The notes: a model not told the origin generated them from the sequence alone. Shown: positions 1 through 11,819, counted from the stretch's first letter. The stretch is DNA of 64,000 bases from Thozetella sp. PMI_491 (GCA_021432635.1 MU270024.1:186001-250000), one strand, 5' to 3'. Numbers and translations: made by a program.

Positions 1-305
1 ATACTCACTCGTTGCTCGCTGAAGGCCTTGGTCCCAGAGAAAACTAGCTTCACAGCTTCGTCGCGGTAACTATTTAGCCCGGCGATTGGAAGGTACTCGT
101 GCCCTTGCTCTGTGAGCTGCTCCTTTGCTAGCTTAACCGATGGCAAGACCCACGGCTTTCCATTCTCATCGCGGTATGCTCCCTGCCCAAGGTTGACCTT
201 GTCAGGACACTGGTCCGCTAGGTACCGCTTCGTGACTTCGAAAATCGCGTCAGGAAGGATGAGTTCAGACGTAGCGAAACGAGACGTCGTTTCTGGGCTA
301 ATCAT
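1..305 (-). CDS. Aspartate aminotransferase, N-terminal exon (runs off the left edge)
   Basis: This PLP-dependent fold-type I transaminase would exchange the amino group between aspartate and 2-oxoglutarate or related dicarboxylic acids. The ATG is at 303-305. The reading is open to a GTGAGTAT splice donor at positions 8-1, so only about 99 residues are visible. Family motifs are clear: DKVNLGQGAYRDENGKPW near residues 35-52, then HEYLPIAGLNSYRD, the usual N-terminal dicarboxylate-binding segment of eukaryotic aspartate aminotransferases. There is no obvious mitochondrial presequence before the conserved core, which suggests a cytosolic or peroxisomal form. The catalytic lysine lies outside the window. 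The gene is divergent from the aldolase gene at 754, with about 450 bp between start codons, so co-regulation is plausible. The family call is firm; the substrate is inferred. Confidence 0.85.
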   Translation of the reverse strand, partial: MISPETTSRFATSELILPDAIFEVTKRYLADQCPDKVNLGQGAYRDENGKPWVLPSVKLAKEQLTEQGHEYLPIAGLNSYRDEAVKLVFSGTKAFSEQRVS

Positions 306-753
306 GGTGACAGCTACGCAGTGCTGACAAAATAGATGGACAGTACGTAGTTTCTACAGTCTCATGGATGATCTTTTACACCAGCCCCATGAGCCTAAAC
401 GGACGTTTATTAGTGCGAACTCTTTTCCCCGCTTGAGAGCTCGGGGCGTTGCCGATGTCGCTTTGCTGGTGGTAAACTTCTGTCAGTAGTGTCGGGGTTA
501 CCTCCGGCGTCTATGTCCTCTGGGGCCAATGCTGTTAGTACGTCGGATCTCTGCCGCTCCTTAAAGTGGGTCGTGCTTCCTATTTCCCAATACCACGGCT
601 CGATACTTGCGACTCCTATAAGAATACAGACAGTTCGCTAGGGGTGATACTCTTGCTGTTCAGTGTTGTAGATAGAGACTGCATTCATCTACATGCGGAA
701 AAATTGCGGGTCAAAATCGGAAAGATATAGCAAAGTTCAAGCCCGGCACTAAC
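306..753. promoter_or_regulatory. Divergent intergenic region between aminotransferase and aldolase genes
   Basis: This 448-bp stretch separates two divergent start codons. No coding sequence is supported. It should hold both promoters; no specific operator was recognised by eye. Confidence 0.4.
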
Positions 754-1790
754 ATGGTCGACGCAACTATCCCGCCTCCTTTTGGGGTTTATACCCCTGT
801 GGTAGCCTTCTTCAATGAAGACGAGAGCATAGACCTCGACAGCATCTCCCAACATATACAGCGGCTCCTTCAATCAGGTGTTACGGGGCTGGTGATCCAC
901 GGAAGCAACGGCGAGGCAACGCACCTAATCTCCGATGAGCGCATCCAGCTCATCGCCCATACCCGAAGCCTTATCAAGGATTCCGGCAAAAATGCTATCA
1001 TCATTGCGGGTTGCAGCGCCAATAGTGTGCGCGAGGTTATTCAGAACATCAAACTCGCAGCGAATGCCGGCGCCGACTATGCTCTCATCCTACCACCCAG
1101 TTACTGGGCTGCTGCCATGTCAAAGCCCGTCATTAAATCGTTCTACTTAGAAGTACACTCCACCCTTTTCCAACTCTATCCCTCTAATTCGCTGGATGCC
1201 ATATCCTCTAAATGACATGCGGTGCTATCACTGACAAGTTTTTATCGCTATAGGTCGCATCCAAGTCTGCTCTTCCCATCGTTATTTACAATTTCCCTGG
1301 AGTGGCCAGTGGTATCGATCTTGATTCGGACCTTGTCTGCGACCTTGCATCTGAGGCATCTAACATTGTTGGCGTCAAGCTCACATGTGGCAACCTGGGT
1401 AAGCTTCAGCGCATCTCGGCATCACTTCCCCAGACCCGATTCGCCGCATTTGCTGGCAAGGCCGACTTCATGCTACCCGGCCTGGTTGCCGGGTCCAACG
1501 GCGTCATCTCAGCGCTTGCCAACGTCACGCCTAAACTGCATGTAGAGGTAATCAGACTTTACAAGGCGGGTGAGGTGGAAAAGGCGAGGGCCATCCAGGC
1601 TGAGATGGCCAAGGCAGATTGGGCACTTCTCAAGTTTGGTATCTCCGGGGTGAAGACAGCGTGCCAGAAATGGTTCGGTTATGGCAGTGGGAGAGTCCGG
1701 AAACCACTGCCAACCATCGATGTTGCGGCTATGACCGGTAGCATAGTCGCATCACTGGAGGCAGTTATCGCCTTGGAGAAGAGCCTCTAA
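754..1790 (+). CDS. Dihydrodipicolinate synthase-family aldolase (4-hydroxy-2-oxoglutarate aldolase-like)
   Basis: This class I (Schiff-base) aldolase of the DapA/NanA/HOGA1 family has two exons, 754-1152 and 1254-1790. The 101-nt intron has a CTGAC branch site and TATAG acceptor. The product is 311 residues, normal for the family. Visible motifs are the pyruvate-carboxylate loop GSNGE near residue 50, the catalytic tyrosine in LPPSYW near residue 116, the YNFPG motif near 143, and the Schiff-base lysine in VGVKLTCGN just after. A C-terminal helical segment follows. Fungal members of this family cleave 2-keto-3-deoxy sugars acids or 4-hydroxy-2-oxoglutarate, and the exact substrate cannot be read from sequence. 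The divergent aminotransferase supports a 4-hydroxyglutamate route (inference). The gene converges on the regulator ending at 1975, with 184 bp between. Confidence 0.88.
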
Positions 1791-1974
1791 TGTATGCATG
1801 CGAATGGGTTTCTTCTTCCAAGCGGGATATTTACATGATCCAGATCGTATTCCAGGTTAAACGATCTATTCGCACTATGAATAGAGCTCTACTTTTGTCC
1901 TTCTCGCCACCCACCGGGCTTGTCATTAGGCATTATCAGGTAGGTGGCCAATCTAGACTCAAGTACAGTTAATA

Positions 1975-4727
1975 TTACATCGTTCTCACGGTAAATATCC
2001 TATCCATTTCCGCCCAGTCAAGCTGGTCCACCCCGGTAAGTGGAAGATTTGGATCCCGGAAACTCGAGTAAATACCACCTGCCTCAAGGACCAGATCTAC
2101 TCCAAACCCATAGACCGGATCATACTCCGAGAAAGGTCTGAAGTCGGATTGGGTTTCTAGGGGGTCCCCCATATCATCACGGCCACGACCAGGCGGTGAG
2201 AGTACTACGCTAGTTTGCGAACAATCTTCGCTTGGCTTTTGTTGATCTACATCTCCCCTGCTGTCCTGAATATCAGTGTTCACAGTCGGTGAGGCCATTA
2301 GGGAATCTCGCTCGAAAGGTGTGTCGGGCCAGACATGGTTACAAAACTGGTGGATGTCTCTGAGCCGTTTCTCGGCGGCTTTGTTACCCGCCCCTGCCAG
2401 ATACCGAAGGACTTCAGTGGCCTGGTGCAGCTCGGCGGGTATCTTGTCATTCGCGTCGATAAATCCAATCATGGCGAGAGTGAGGGCCGAGAAGTATGTT
2501 GCGTCCAGGTCAAAATACCCGAATCGTGCTAAATCTCCCGGTCAGAAAATGATTGCGATGATGGTCTGGCCAAATTGAAAAAAAAGTGAAAATGCCCACG
2601 AACCGATTTCCCCACTCCTCTGAAGTGCATGGCAGATGCGCAGACATTTGGTCGCAGACTCTCCGCAGGTATAGCAAAGACGGCCAACAACCAGGCTCGC
2701 ATTCGGCAAAGGAGCCCCTTCTAAGGAAGCCGTGACTTTGTCCTTGACTCGTTGCAGGAGAATCGGCCTAATACAAAGAATGATAGCCTGGAAGCAAGGG
2801 AGCACGCATGGAAGTTAGCAGGAGGAGTTGATATCAACGGCTCGGTAGAAAGTGATCTTTGACGCAACTCACCTGGAGTAACATGAGATACAAGGATGCG
2901 CCCGTCCTTGTCACGGTCAAGTTGGGATTTTTGAAGTCAATGGCGTACTCAACCGGTATAGAAGAGCCAGTTTTGTATAGGCTGGATAGGATATTCTGAA
3001 TGTTTTGTACCAGTCCCAGTTCCGAGATGGCGGTATTCCCGTAAAGGCCTAGAGGAGAAGGGTTCAGTCTCCTGTGTCATACGGAGCAGGGCTACTGGAG
3101 ATGCCCCTGTCGGTTAAGACTGGTAACACATACAAGTCATTATGTCCCCGGTCGCACGGGCAACTTTCACATTAATGATGAGTGCCTCCGGCGCCACGAA
3201 CCCGGGTGCTGGCGATGGAAGCTCTGCAGACAGCTGGCGGTCGTCCGCAGCTACCGGCAAGCCAATTCCAGCAGCTAGCCGTCTAGTAATTCGACCGTGC
3301 CCATTAGATGTGACTCAACACATGTGAATAGATTGACATACCGATCTAACATGAAAGCTGTCCACCATACTCTAATTCGATGTGCCCTCTCAGAAGGGAG
3401 GCATTCCTGCTCATGGTACGGCAATGGGAGACCAAGAGCAATTGCCAATCGCATTGCGGTACCAATCTGTGCAGGAAGTATGAGCATATGTCTGGAGGTC
3501 ATATCATGGGAAGTCCTTTGTGCCCCTCAAGACAAACTTACATATAAGTACGCGTCGTGTTTTCGGTCACACCATTGCAAGTAAACAGATACAAGGCAGA
3601 GAATCTCGACTACTATGCAACCATGAGCCCCTAATTGATATAGCGGGGGTAGGCGCCGCACTGCCTCGGCAAAATACGGAGCGCCAGGGAAGGTCTTGGA
3701 CGATTGAGTGTCGAAGTCTAAGAGTTTGCCCATTGCCATGACGAGCAAGTATTGTATGAACCACATGGTGCCCATCTGGTTCTGCCGAGACGTGTCGCTC
3801 TGAAACAGAAGCGTCATTGTATCGACGAATGTCCGTGGATCTAGGAAGTGCTGATTAACGCCCATAATGGAGAGGAAGAGGTCTAGAAGGCGACGGGACT
3901 CGGCCTCTGAAGGCAATATCAAATCGTCGGCACCGTCGAGTACTTCCATTGTGGAACGCCACGGGTTTTCGTTAGCATGTAAAGGTTCTGCGCTCTCTAT
4001 TGGCTGCAATACCCTGCCGTCGGCGACGTGGTGCTGATCTTTCTCGGCGTGGCTGTGCAGCAGAGACCGGATCCGACGCTCGAAAGCCGGGCCAGTCGCT
4101 CGTTCGGCAGATGCTGTATCGTTTTAATATTGGGCTCTACCATAAGGAGTGATACTAGTTACACACCAACGCTGGCCGGAGACACGGCAGTTGGACCCCC
4201 TGCTTGAGAGGGGGTCGGTGGTGTAGCGGTGAGTGGGAGTGAGACTTCAGGATTGCCCACGGCGGGAAGAGGTGAGGCGGCTTGGTCTTCCAGTGCAGCA
4301 GTTAGTTGGCTAGGCCTAAAGTAATGGTAGAGTAGTATACTAAATATCGAATACTTACAGCGTGAGGCTGTCCTAAGCTGTTCTTCCTGGCGTTTGATGG
4401 TTGTCAAGAGACTTTGGACGTATCTGACGAGAATCATGCGACCGTAAACATGAAGTCGAGCGAGAACCGTTGAGGAAGATATAGCCTTGGTACTCACGAT
4501 ATGGAATAGCGCCCTGGCGCGAGAAATATGCACTCGACATTGTGTTTGTTACAATTTCGGCATGGCTGGTTACCCGAACACTTGACTTTGCGGCGCCGAC
4601 ATAGTTCACACCTAAATACCCAGCGGGAAGCAAAGTTTAGCTCGGAGGATCGCACAAGGACGATCAGGCAAAAAGGCAAGGCATACGCATTGGATAGCCT
4701 CGTGGGAGAGGGTTGCTGGGACTCCAT
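1975..4727 (-). CDS. Zn2Cys6 transcription factor with fungal-specific regulatory domain
   Basis: This nuclear regulator is encoded by several exons. The start is taken at ATG 4725-4727; the first intron follows about 14 codons. Exon 2 carries the binuclear zinc cluster with canonical C-x2-C-x6-C-x5-C-x2-C-x6-C spacing, from CELCRRRKVKC to the last Cys in NVEC. A short basic linker with a heptad-like segment (LTTIKRQEEQL) follows. The middle exons (about 4009 to 2600) encode the PF04082-type region, including LAIALGLPLP and VWWTAFMLDR. The last exon ends at 1975. All pieces read in a consistent order, and I see no certain break, but I did not fix every splice site. It sits tail to tail with the aldolase gene, so it may regulate the aminotransferase/aldolase pair (inference). 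Confidence 0.8.
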
Positions 4728-4784
4728 CCTGGGAATCAAAAACTCGGGGGCCGCCCGAGAGTCCTCGCGCAATCTGCGCGCCAC

Positions 4785-5657
4785 CCACCACCAGACGTGC
4801 TCAGGCTAGTTCCGCCGCCGGACAGGGTTGCAATAGCGGATTCGCAGCACCTAATGTTTGAGATGCGGCACGAATCGCGGCGACAACTGCAGCCTCGAGG
4901 AATTGATACCTCTTACCTGCTGCTATCTCGGCAACTTGGGGCACATCGCGGGGACACGCCGACAATGGGGTTCTGTCCGATATTCGGCATGGTCGTCTAC
5001 TTAGCTCCTTGGTCACGATATTAGGACAGGAAGTGGACCGCCCCATAGTACATCAGTCCTGGCGAGAATAGTATGATCCTTGGGGTATCGAGCTAGCGCA
5101 AGCCAAGTTCTCATTGGCTGGCCGGCTGCTTGGTAACGATCGTAACGAGGAGTCAGTAGTCGCCTTCGGAAACCGGAGTGGATCTCGGAAGTGACCGAGT
5201 CTAACTTATTTTGTGCGAGCTCGGCGAAAATGCCGAGCGAGTCAGCTTAGCCCGAACAAGATATGAAAGCCCTGAAGAGTAGGCCAGTTATATTATTAGC
5301 GTTATTTAAATATTATATGAAGCCTAGGTATCCTTAAAAGGCGCAAGTAGTGAGGTATGAATGGAACTAGATATAAGATAGGTTTCTAGGCCTTGTAACG
5401 AAGTAGTTGGTTTGGGTTCCGAGCGGCTGCTACTTAGCAAGTTCACAGAGAAGTTAATTGTAAACTGGGCGGTCTGGATACTGTAGCTGTTGTATAGGGC
5501 TTGCAGTGACAGCCGATTACTAGCTATAGATTGATCAGCGCGATGACAGTGGCTTTATTAGTTTGTATCATATTAGCTTTGCTACCTAGTGAAATAGAGA
5601 CTTTACTGGATAACTGATGGCCTGTAGCCAAGGGGTAGCTTAGCCATTCAGGAAAGG
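4785..5657. other. Intergenic, AT-rich decayed stretch
   Basis: No gene is supported. Positions about 5280-5400 are very AT-rich. The missing front half of the P450 fragment at 5658 would be expected here but is not recognisable. Confidence 0.4.
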
Positions 5658-6371
5658 ATGCTCCGCGAGCGACATAGTCAGCTCGAGCAACTTTCACTCT
5701 CAGAAAAGGAGATCAGTTTTATTGGAGGAGGAGTTCTTGATGCCTCCACCGAGTCGACTCTTTCTGTATCCATGTTTCTACTCCAAGCCATCGCCGCACA
5801 TCCCGAGATCCAACGCCGTGCCCAGGCCGAAGTGAATAGACAATTTTCCAAATTGTCTATTCCAACCGTCATCGACTTGTCTACAGTGCCCTTCGTCACA
5901 GCATGTGTGACAGAAACGCTTCGCTGGTGACCCCCAACTCCTTTGGCATTCCATCGCATGTGTACCTCCGACGAGAACTTTCGTGGCTACCGCATTCCCA
6001 AAGACTCTACAGTGTTAATGAACGTGTGGGCGCTCCATCATGACCCGGATTTCTACGACGAGCCAGAGAAGTTTGACCCAGAGCGGTTTATGCGTAATCC
6101 TGTCTGGGTAAAAACTCCCACCGGAGTGTACGGCCAGCTCGAGGTGGAGTCCGGCAGAAAGGCTGTGTACACATTTGGCGCTGGCCGACGCGCATGCCCG
6201 GGCGAGCAGTTCGCCATGAATTCGATTGTACTCGCATTCACGCAGCTCCTTTGGGCATATGATATTGTCTCGGACGGTCAGTTTGATATTGGTGTCGCTA
6301 CCGGATTTACTACCAGTTTGACAGTCGCACCCCGGCCTTTCAAGGTGAAATCATTCCAAGGAGCGACATAG
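5658..6371 (+). pseudogene. Cytochrome P450 C-terminal fragment with an in-frame stop
   Basis: Only the C-terminal half of a P450 remains, about 237 codons against about 500 in fungal P450s. It begins just before the I-helix (GGGVLDASTEST) and continues through the ExxR motif (ETLR), FDPERF and the full haem-binding loop FGAGRRACPGEQFA. No membrane anchor or N-terminal half is seen upstream. Codon 5928-5930 is TGA between ETLRW and PPTPL, where family members have arginine; a single CGA-to-TGA change explains it. The rest of the frame is intact and well conserved, so the loss looks recent. It lies downstream of the terpene cyclase gene on the opposite strand, and may once have served the same pathway (inference). 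Confidence 0.8.
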
Positions 6372-7367
6372 CAAAACGCGTTGTTTTGGACGAGTAACAT
6401 CGCGCAAACCAGCTTCTCGAACAGCTCCTATCTGACTAACTCTATTTTCTGAAGATCGAGTACATTTTGGCTTAATCTACTTTGTTTTTGATGGTGTTCC
6501 TCGTTTCTTTTTACTGTGTATCTGAGATTGAAATTCTACCCACAACTTGAGCTCCGATCCCCACCATAGGTCCGTCGCAGCCGCAAAAGGATACATCAAA
6601 ATGATAAGAAGAACCTTCCACAAGCGTGACCGAGATTTAGCCGCAGAAGCAGCCACAAATATTAGGTGATTCATGCTTTAGAAATTTCCAAACTTGCGAT
6701 TTCTTTTGTTTGGGGGCCGTGGAGGTCCCTAAAAGGACAAACGGTCCGTTGATCTTCAATGTTATCAGCTATGTAGAACCTCCTAGGATCGACATGTCAT
6801 CGGGGGTCTATCGTAACCAGGAGAAAGTGAGACAACGGCGATGGCTATTGGATATGGCGAGGTGACGATATCCGCATGGGCCTTCGGCTTGCATTGCCGA
6901 ATCCAATCGTGTCTAAGTAGGCTGCATGTAATCCTCACGATATATCCGATGGTGTAATCTGCATTGAGACCCAGGGGCGTTCGGAGTTGTGATTTGATGT
7001 TGGACTTAGACTAAGCCTAAAGAATTAACCCCCCCCCTCGCTAGTGGATGAGACCTCGGCGGCGGTGAATGAGGTAGTACAAAGCATAAGGTCTATTTCC
7101 CTAAAGGGCTACAAGTTGTGTGGCCGATGTGCCTTGTTTCGTGACCAAGCTACTGATATGGCTAACTGTGCGACTGTCGAATGCGCTGCAAGAATCCCAT
7201 GGATTAGGTCTAGTTCATCCAATGACAGGTGTGGATGTGAATAAGGGCTTAGAATATCAGTGGCGACGTTGCAATATTGATGAAATATCTATCCTAGCTT
7301 ATCTCTGCAGACATGAAACAACATAGAACCACACAGACGGATTCTAGCCTCCTCTTGCGCTTTTGTC
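6372..7367. other. Intergenic, no supported gene
   Basis: Nearly 1 kb between the P450 fragment and the stop codon of the terpene cyclase. Short open frames exist but none shows family motifs. I looked here on the minus strand for a prenyltransferase domain downstream of the cyclase and saw no DDxxD motif in an open frame. Confidence 0.4.
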
Positions 7368-8517
7368 TTAGGCCTCCGGTACCCCGTTTGCCATCCAATC
7401 TAGCTGACGCGCATTGTATGTAAGTTCAGGGTGATAGCGGGGAGCACCGCGTGTCCACTGCAAGTTCCCGCTTAGGACGTACTGTATGGCTTCGACGAAG
7501 ACGCGAAGATCACGCGAGATATCCTGCCTCTTGCTCGTATCCTGCACAACTTGCGCGTACTCTGCAACATGCTGGGCGATCTTCTGCCGGCACAACCTCT
7601 CGGCCTCTTTTTCCGAAATAGAATGCTCCCGCATCATCACCCAGAGCGCGTTGCAGACACTTGCCTCGCCCATTTCCTCTGCAGCATCGCGTTCTTTCCA
7701 CAGGGAATAGAGATCGTTCGTGAGCCCTAAGGCAATCCAGGCCGGCCGACACAGCTGAGAGCGCAGCTCGACCTCGGCCTCGGGAATGCTCAGGCTCAAG
7801 GCGAAAATGGCCACCCCAGTGAGGTACCTTCGTTGCAAAATAAGTTAATCATGCCGTATGTCACATGTAAGAACACTTACATCTTCCCCACATCCAAAAT
7901 ACGATACTCCATATACTCGGCAAGGCTGTCAAATTGCGTGTGGTTCTCTCGGCCGGCGCCTTTCGCGAACCATTCGCCCCACAGCCTCAATGCTGCTTTT
8001 GCTGGGCCAGGATCTGTGGCCAACATCTTGCTCGAAACTTTGGATATCATCAGCCGCCTCCCGGTTGCCTTTCTGGCCTCCATGCTGGTGGCTCGTTCTG
8101 CTGTGGCTTCATGGCAGGCTGCCAAGGCCTCATCGTTTTGACTGTCGCCCTGGCAATGGAGCTACCGTCAGAGCCGGGACAGCAGTGATTGAAATCGGGA
8201 GCTGAACTAACCTTCACTTTGTCGACTGCCTCAACGACGTCGTCATGGAGAAAAATAAACTCGTCGAAATATGCCAGAATTTCCATCCGCGCTGGGTGCG
8301 TTTCAGGGAATGCAACTGAAAGAAAATTCCACTCTGGCCCGAGACTTCCTCTCTTGAAGTCGACCGGACCTACATATTTTCTCCAGTCCTGTTGTGCTCT
8401 TATAACCCCAATATCCTCTAACGCTTGGTCCCGGAAAACCCGCAGAGGTATTCCTTCGCAGATACCTTCTGTCTCGTAAGCAGATGGGTCCACAAGCGTA
8501 GAGTTCTTATATTCCAT
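7368..8517 (-). CDS. Class I terpene synthase, fusicoccadiene-synthase-type cyclase without prenyltransferase domain
   Basis: It would ionise an isoprenyl diphosphate and cyclise it with Mg2+ (class I cyclase). Three exons fit exactly: 8517-8212, 8149-7881 and 7827-7368, giving 344 residues. The N-terminus MEYKNSTLVDPS closely matches the start of fusicoccadiene-type chimeric synthases. The Asp-rich motif is FLHDDVVE near residue 90. The NSE triad is NDLYSLWKE, and the C-terminal RY pair is PRYHPE. The product stops at NGVPEA, where chimeric enzymes run into a linker and a C-terminal prenyltransferase. It is therefore a cyclase-only form and needs GGPP or GFPP made elsewhere. An upstream in-frame ATG at 8577 would add a hydrophobic 20-residue leader absent from relatives, so I prefer 8517. 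It is divergent from the P450 at 9104. The product is not predictable. Confidence 0.85.
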
Positions 8518-9103
8518 AATGCCAACCGACGAGTGAAGAAGCAAGACGAAGGATACTAGGGGAAGTCTAACACCCAAGAAACGCAGAGATCTAAAGTTTG
8601 AGGCGTTACGTGACTAAGGGGAGAAGCATGTACCTGGATTGAGACATGTACCTAGATTAAGACTTAATATACTTCAGACCTGCTGCGAAACCCACTTATT
8701 TGGTCATCCCGTGGGATTTGCTATCCAGATACCAGCTAGGTTTCTATCTTGAGGCGGCCGAAGAGCCGACTTCATACCAAAGTGCCAAGGCCATATCTAG
8801 CTCGCATCCAATCCTCAAAGAGGGCCACACGAGAAGAACACCGACACGTCAGCAATATATGCTGGTTTCGGAGTTGTGGTACTTTGTATGCATTACTTAT
8901 TGCTACGCCATCCTTGCGCGCTGCTGGCTGCAGATCGCTGACAGCGCCGAGAATCGGACCCCAATTCCAACTTGTGCCTCAAGAGTTGATATTTGACAAA
9001 GACAAAGTAGCCCCTTTCAAAGATGGAATAGGCATTATCTTACGCTTGCATCATTCTGTTGACAGTGTATCTCTGCTCCAAGCACAACGAAACAGCCGAT
9101 GAG
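8518..9103. promoter_or_regulatory. Shared promoter region of terpene cyclase and P450
   Basis: This 586-bp gap separates divergent start codons of two genes that would act in one pathway. No coding sequence is supported. No operator was recognised. Confidence 0.4.
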
Positions 9104-11223
9104 ATGCCTAGCCCTAATCTCCAATGGGCTACAGGCCAAACAGATGTATGGTCCCATTGGGCCAGCGAGCGATCAATCGCTCTTTTCTCTATCATCATTG
9201 GTTTTCTACTCTATGTTGCTTTCTTGGTTATTTACCGGTTCGCTTTATCTCCTATCGCCGGATTCCCTGGACCTAAAATCGCCGCCGCCACCGCGTGGTA
9301 TGAATTCTACTACGACGTCATCAAACCCGGCCAGTATTATCGCAAAATTAACGAACTACATGACCGCTATGGTGAGCTACACGTGACTGCGCTTTGCCTT
9401 CGAGGAGGAAAGAGGGTAGAAGCGCCGAATATGACCATGGTTCTGACGGCAAAATAGGCCCTATCGTTAGAATTAACCCCTGGGAGCTCACTGTTCGCGA
9501 CGGCGAGTTCCACAGTACACTTTATGTGCCGGGGTCAGTGCGTCGAAGTCAAATATTTCCTCGCTCCAGGGCTGGAATTGGAATCGACGGTAATGCTAGC
9601 GAATTCTGGCTCCCTCGCAGAACTTTGACAGATTGCTCATACAACAGCAGGCTCACACCCAGTATCCGAGGATCACGACCTTCACCGTATAAGAAGAAAG
9701 CCTTTGGATCCGTTTTTTTCCAGACGTTCTGTTCAGGGTTACGAGTATATGATCATCAATGAGCTCAAACGACTGGAGAGCCGTCTAAGTGGTTTGCGAG
9801 GGTCGGGGACCATCATTAACATGGAGCATGTATACGCTGCCGTTATAGGTGATCTCATTGGTGCAGTATCTCTTGTAGAAGCACCTGACCTGGTTTTGGA
9901 TGAACGTTTCTCTCCAGACTGGTACTATCGCTGCCCTTCAATCACTATGCCGATCACTAACAATCCGGTAGGCACCTCACACTCTGTAGATTCTTCAAGC
10001 AGATTACACTCTACACTCATTTTACCTTTCTTATGGGGTAAGAATGATAAATATACCTTCCGGATACTGTTTTCTCTACGAGATAGCTAATTAACAGCGG
10101 AGATGAAGATGGATAAAGCTAGTCCCGCCGAAATTTCTCCTGCGTCTCTACCCCGGAGCAGCTGGGTTTAAAGCCTTCACGGAAGTAAGTATATCCTTTA
10201 CCCGCTAAGCTGCTTTGCATTGACAACAATACTAGCTTATTACAAATCATATTGAAGATGCGAAGAAAAAAGGCATCTCTGACAAGCATGGATTGGAAAA
10301 TAGCGGTCGGCCAAGCACACTAATTCAGCACCTACTAGCATCCGATATGCCAGAGTCTGAGAAGGCGACTTCACGGCTGCTAGGCGAGTTTATCGCAATC
10401 CTGTCGGGTGGAACAATGACAACTGCTCGTGCACTCTCTACAATCACGTACTTCGTACTAGCTAATCCGTCTATCGCTACCAAACTCGCCGCTTCTCTCG
10501 AAGGTCCAATGAGTAAATACCCCGAAACAACGCCTCGGTGGGCGGAGCTTGAAAATATACCATATCTTCGCGCTTGCATCCAAGAAGGTCTACGGTAAGC
10601 GCCATTCCCAGTCCCGAGGTAGGAATTCTTTTTTTGCAAGGACGTTGCTAACCGGACGCATCCATAGCATCAGCCATGGTTCTATGAGGCGCGTCCCTCG
10701 CGTTTCTCCGGATGTGGATATTCAATATAAAGAATGGACTATCCGACGAGGAGTTAGTCTAATGTATTCCCCAGGAGGTACAGTGAACCTTATAGACGTT
10801 GCTTCTAACTGTGGGTTTTAGGTACCCGTGGGTATGTCAGCGTACATGATGCACACTGACTCGAAAGTCTACCCAAAGCCATTTGAGTTTATACCAGAAC
10901 GGTGGCTCGGAGAATACGACCCTGTAATGAATCAACATTTTATCCCTTTCTCTAAAGGATCTCGGAACTGTCTAGGAATGAGGTGAGGAGCCCGGACCAC
11001 ACGATCTTTAGCTCATGTGAAGAGGACATGGTCATTGAACTAATTGTGTTTTTTAAGTCTTGCCTATGCTGAGATCTACCTGGCCGTGGCGGTGATCTTT
11101 CGCCCTGGAGCGCCTACGCTCTCTCTTTTTGAGACAGATGAGACAGATGTCATTCCGATACATGACTATTTTCTAGCTATGCCAAAACTAGAGACCAAGG
11201 GGATGAGAGTGAAGGTCGTTTAG
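9104..11223 (+). CDS. Cytochrome P450 monooxygenase (terpenoid locus; middle region doubtful)
   Basis: This ER-anchored haem-thiolate monooxygenase probably oxidises the product of the neighbouring cyclase. Visible in order are an N-terminal membrane helix (about residues 25-48), the Pro-rich hinge GFPGPK, DHDLHR (C-helix), an I-helix LSGGTMTTA, ExxR as QEGLR, FIPERW and the haem loop FSKGSRNCLGM. Exons that fit are 9104-9371, 9458-9589, 9663 to about 9925, about 9990-10037, 10109-10184, 10236-10594, 10668-10752, 10822-10982 and 11058-11223. Between about 9920 and 10000 I could not find a splice pair that keeps the frame. There may be an unusual intron, a recent lesion or a sequence error here. 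Everything on both sides is well conserved. The gene has at least eight introns, while the relative at 37749 has one. Confidence 0.72.
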
Positions 11224-11819
11224 CTACTCGCTGCAGCTCACTGGGTCCAGTCACGTTGATGACGATCGCAAGGCCATTCTTTACCGGTAACCTGTTCCGC
11301 TAGAACCTTTAGCGATTTCGTAGAAGTAACTTCACTACTGATGCTCGAATCTACATCTGCAGTGACGTGTTCTAGAATTGGCTTATTATTGTATACCTTG
11401 GTGTCGAAGACAGAGGTGAGGGAGGTTTCATTTCTCACTCAACGAGTATTGGTATGGTACGATATGTTACTTTGGGTGACGGCTTCTTAATTTACGTTGA
11501 GTCTCTTCTCAGTTAATGGCTAGAGTGATTAAAACAATTGAATGTACATACGTGCTCTTTGTGCAGGCTCGATTATCCAGTGCCTAAGTACGCTGGATCG
11601 GAAACATCGACGTGGTACAAGTTTTATTGCATAGTTATACAGCTGTATTACAGGAAGAGCTTAACTTACTGTATTTAAACTTTTACTACTCCTATTCTCC
11701 TACTAGACTCTCTTTGGATAGCAGCCTGGCTAATATAGCGATCCCGATTTCCCACGAACCACACTACTTTCCTGATGCTTGAAAGGCAAGGCAGTGACTC
11801 ATTTCCGCCCTTCACTCTC
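11224..11819. other. Intergenic, no supported gene
   Basis: A 66-codon open frame on the minus strand (11238-11438) has no recognised motif. Nothing else is supported. Confidence 0.35.

Noticed and set aside
6372-7367. Possible prenyltransferase half of the terpene synthase
   Set aside because: No DDxxD-type motif or long open frame was found downstream of the cyclase stop codon.
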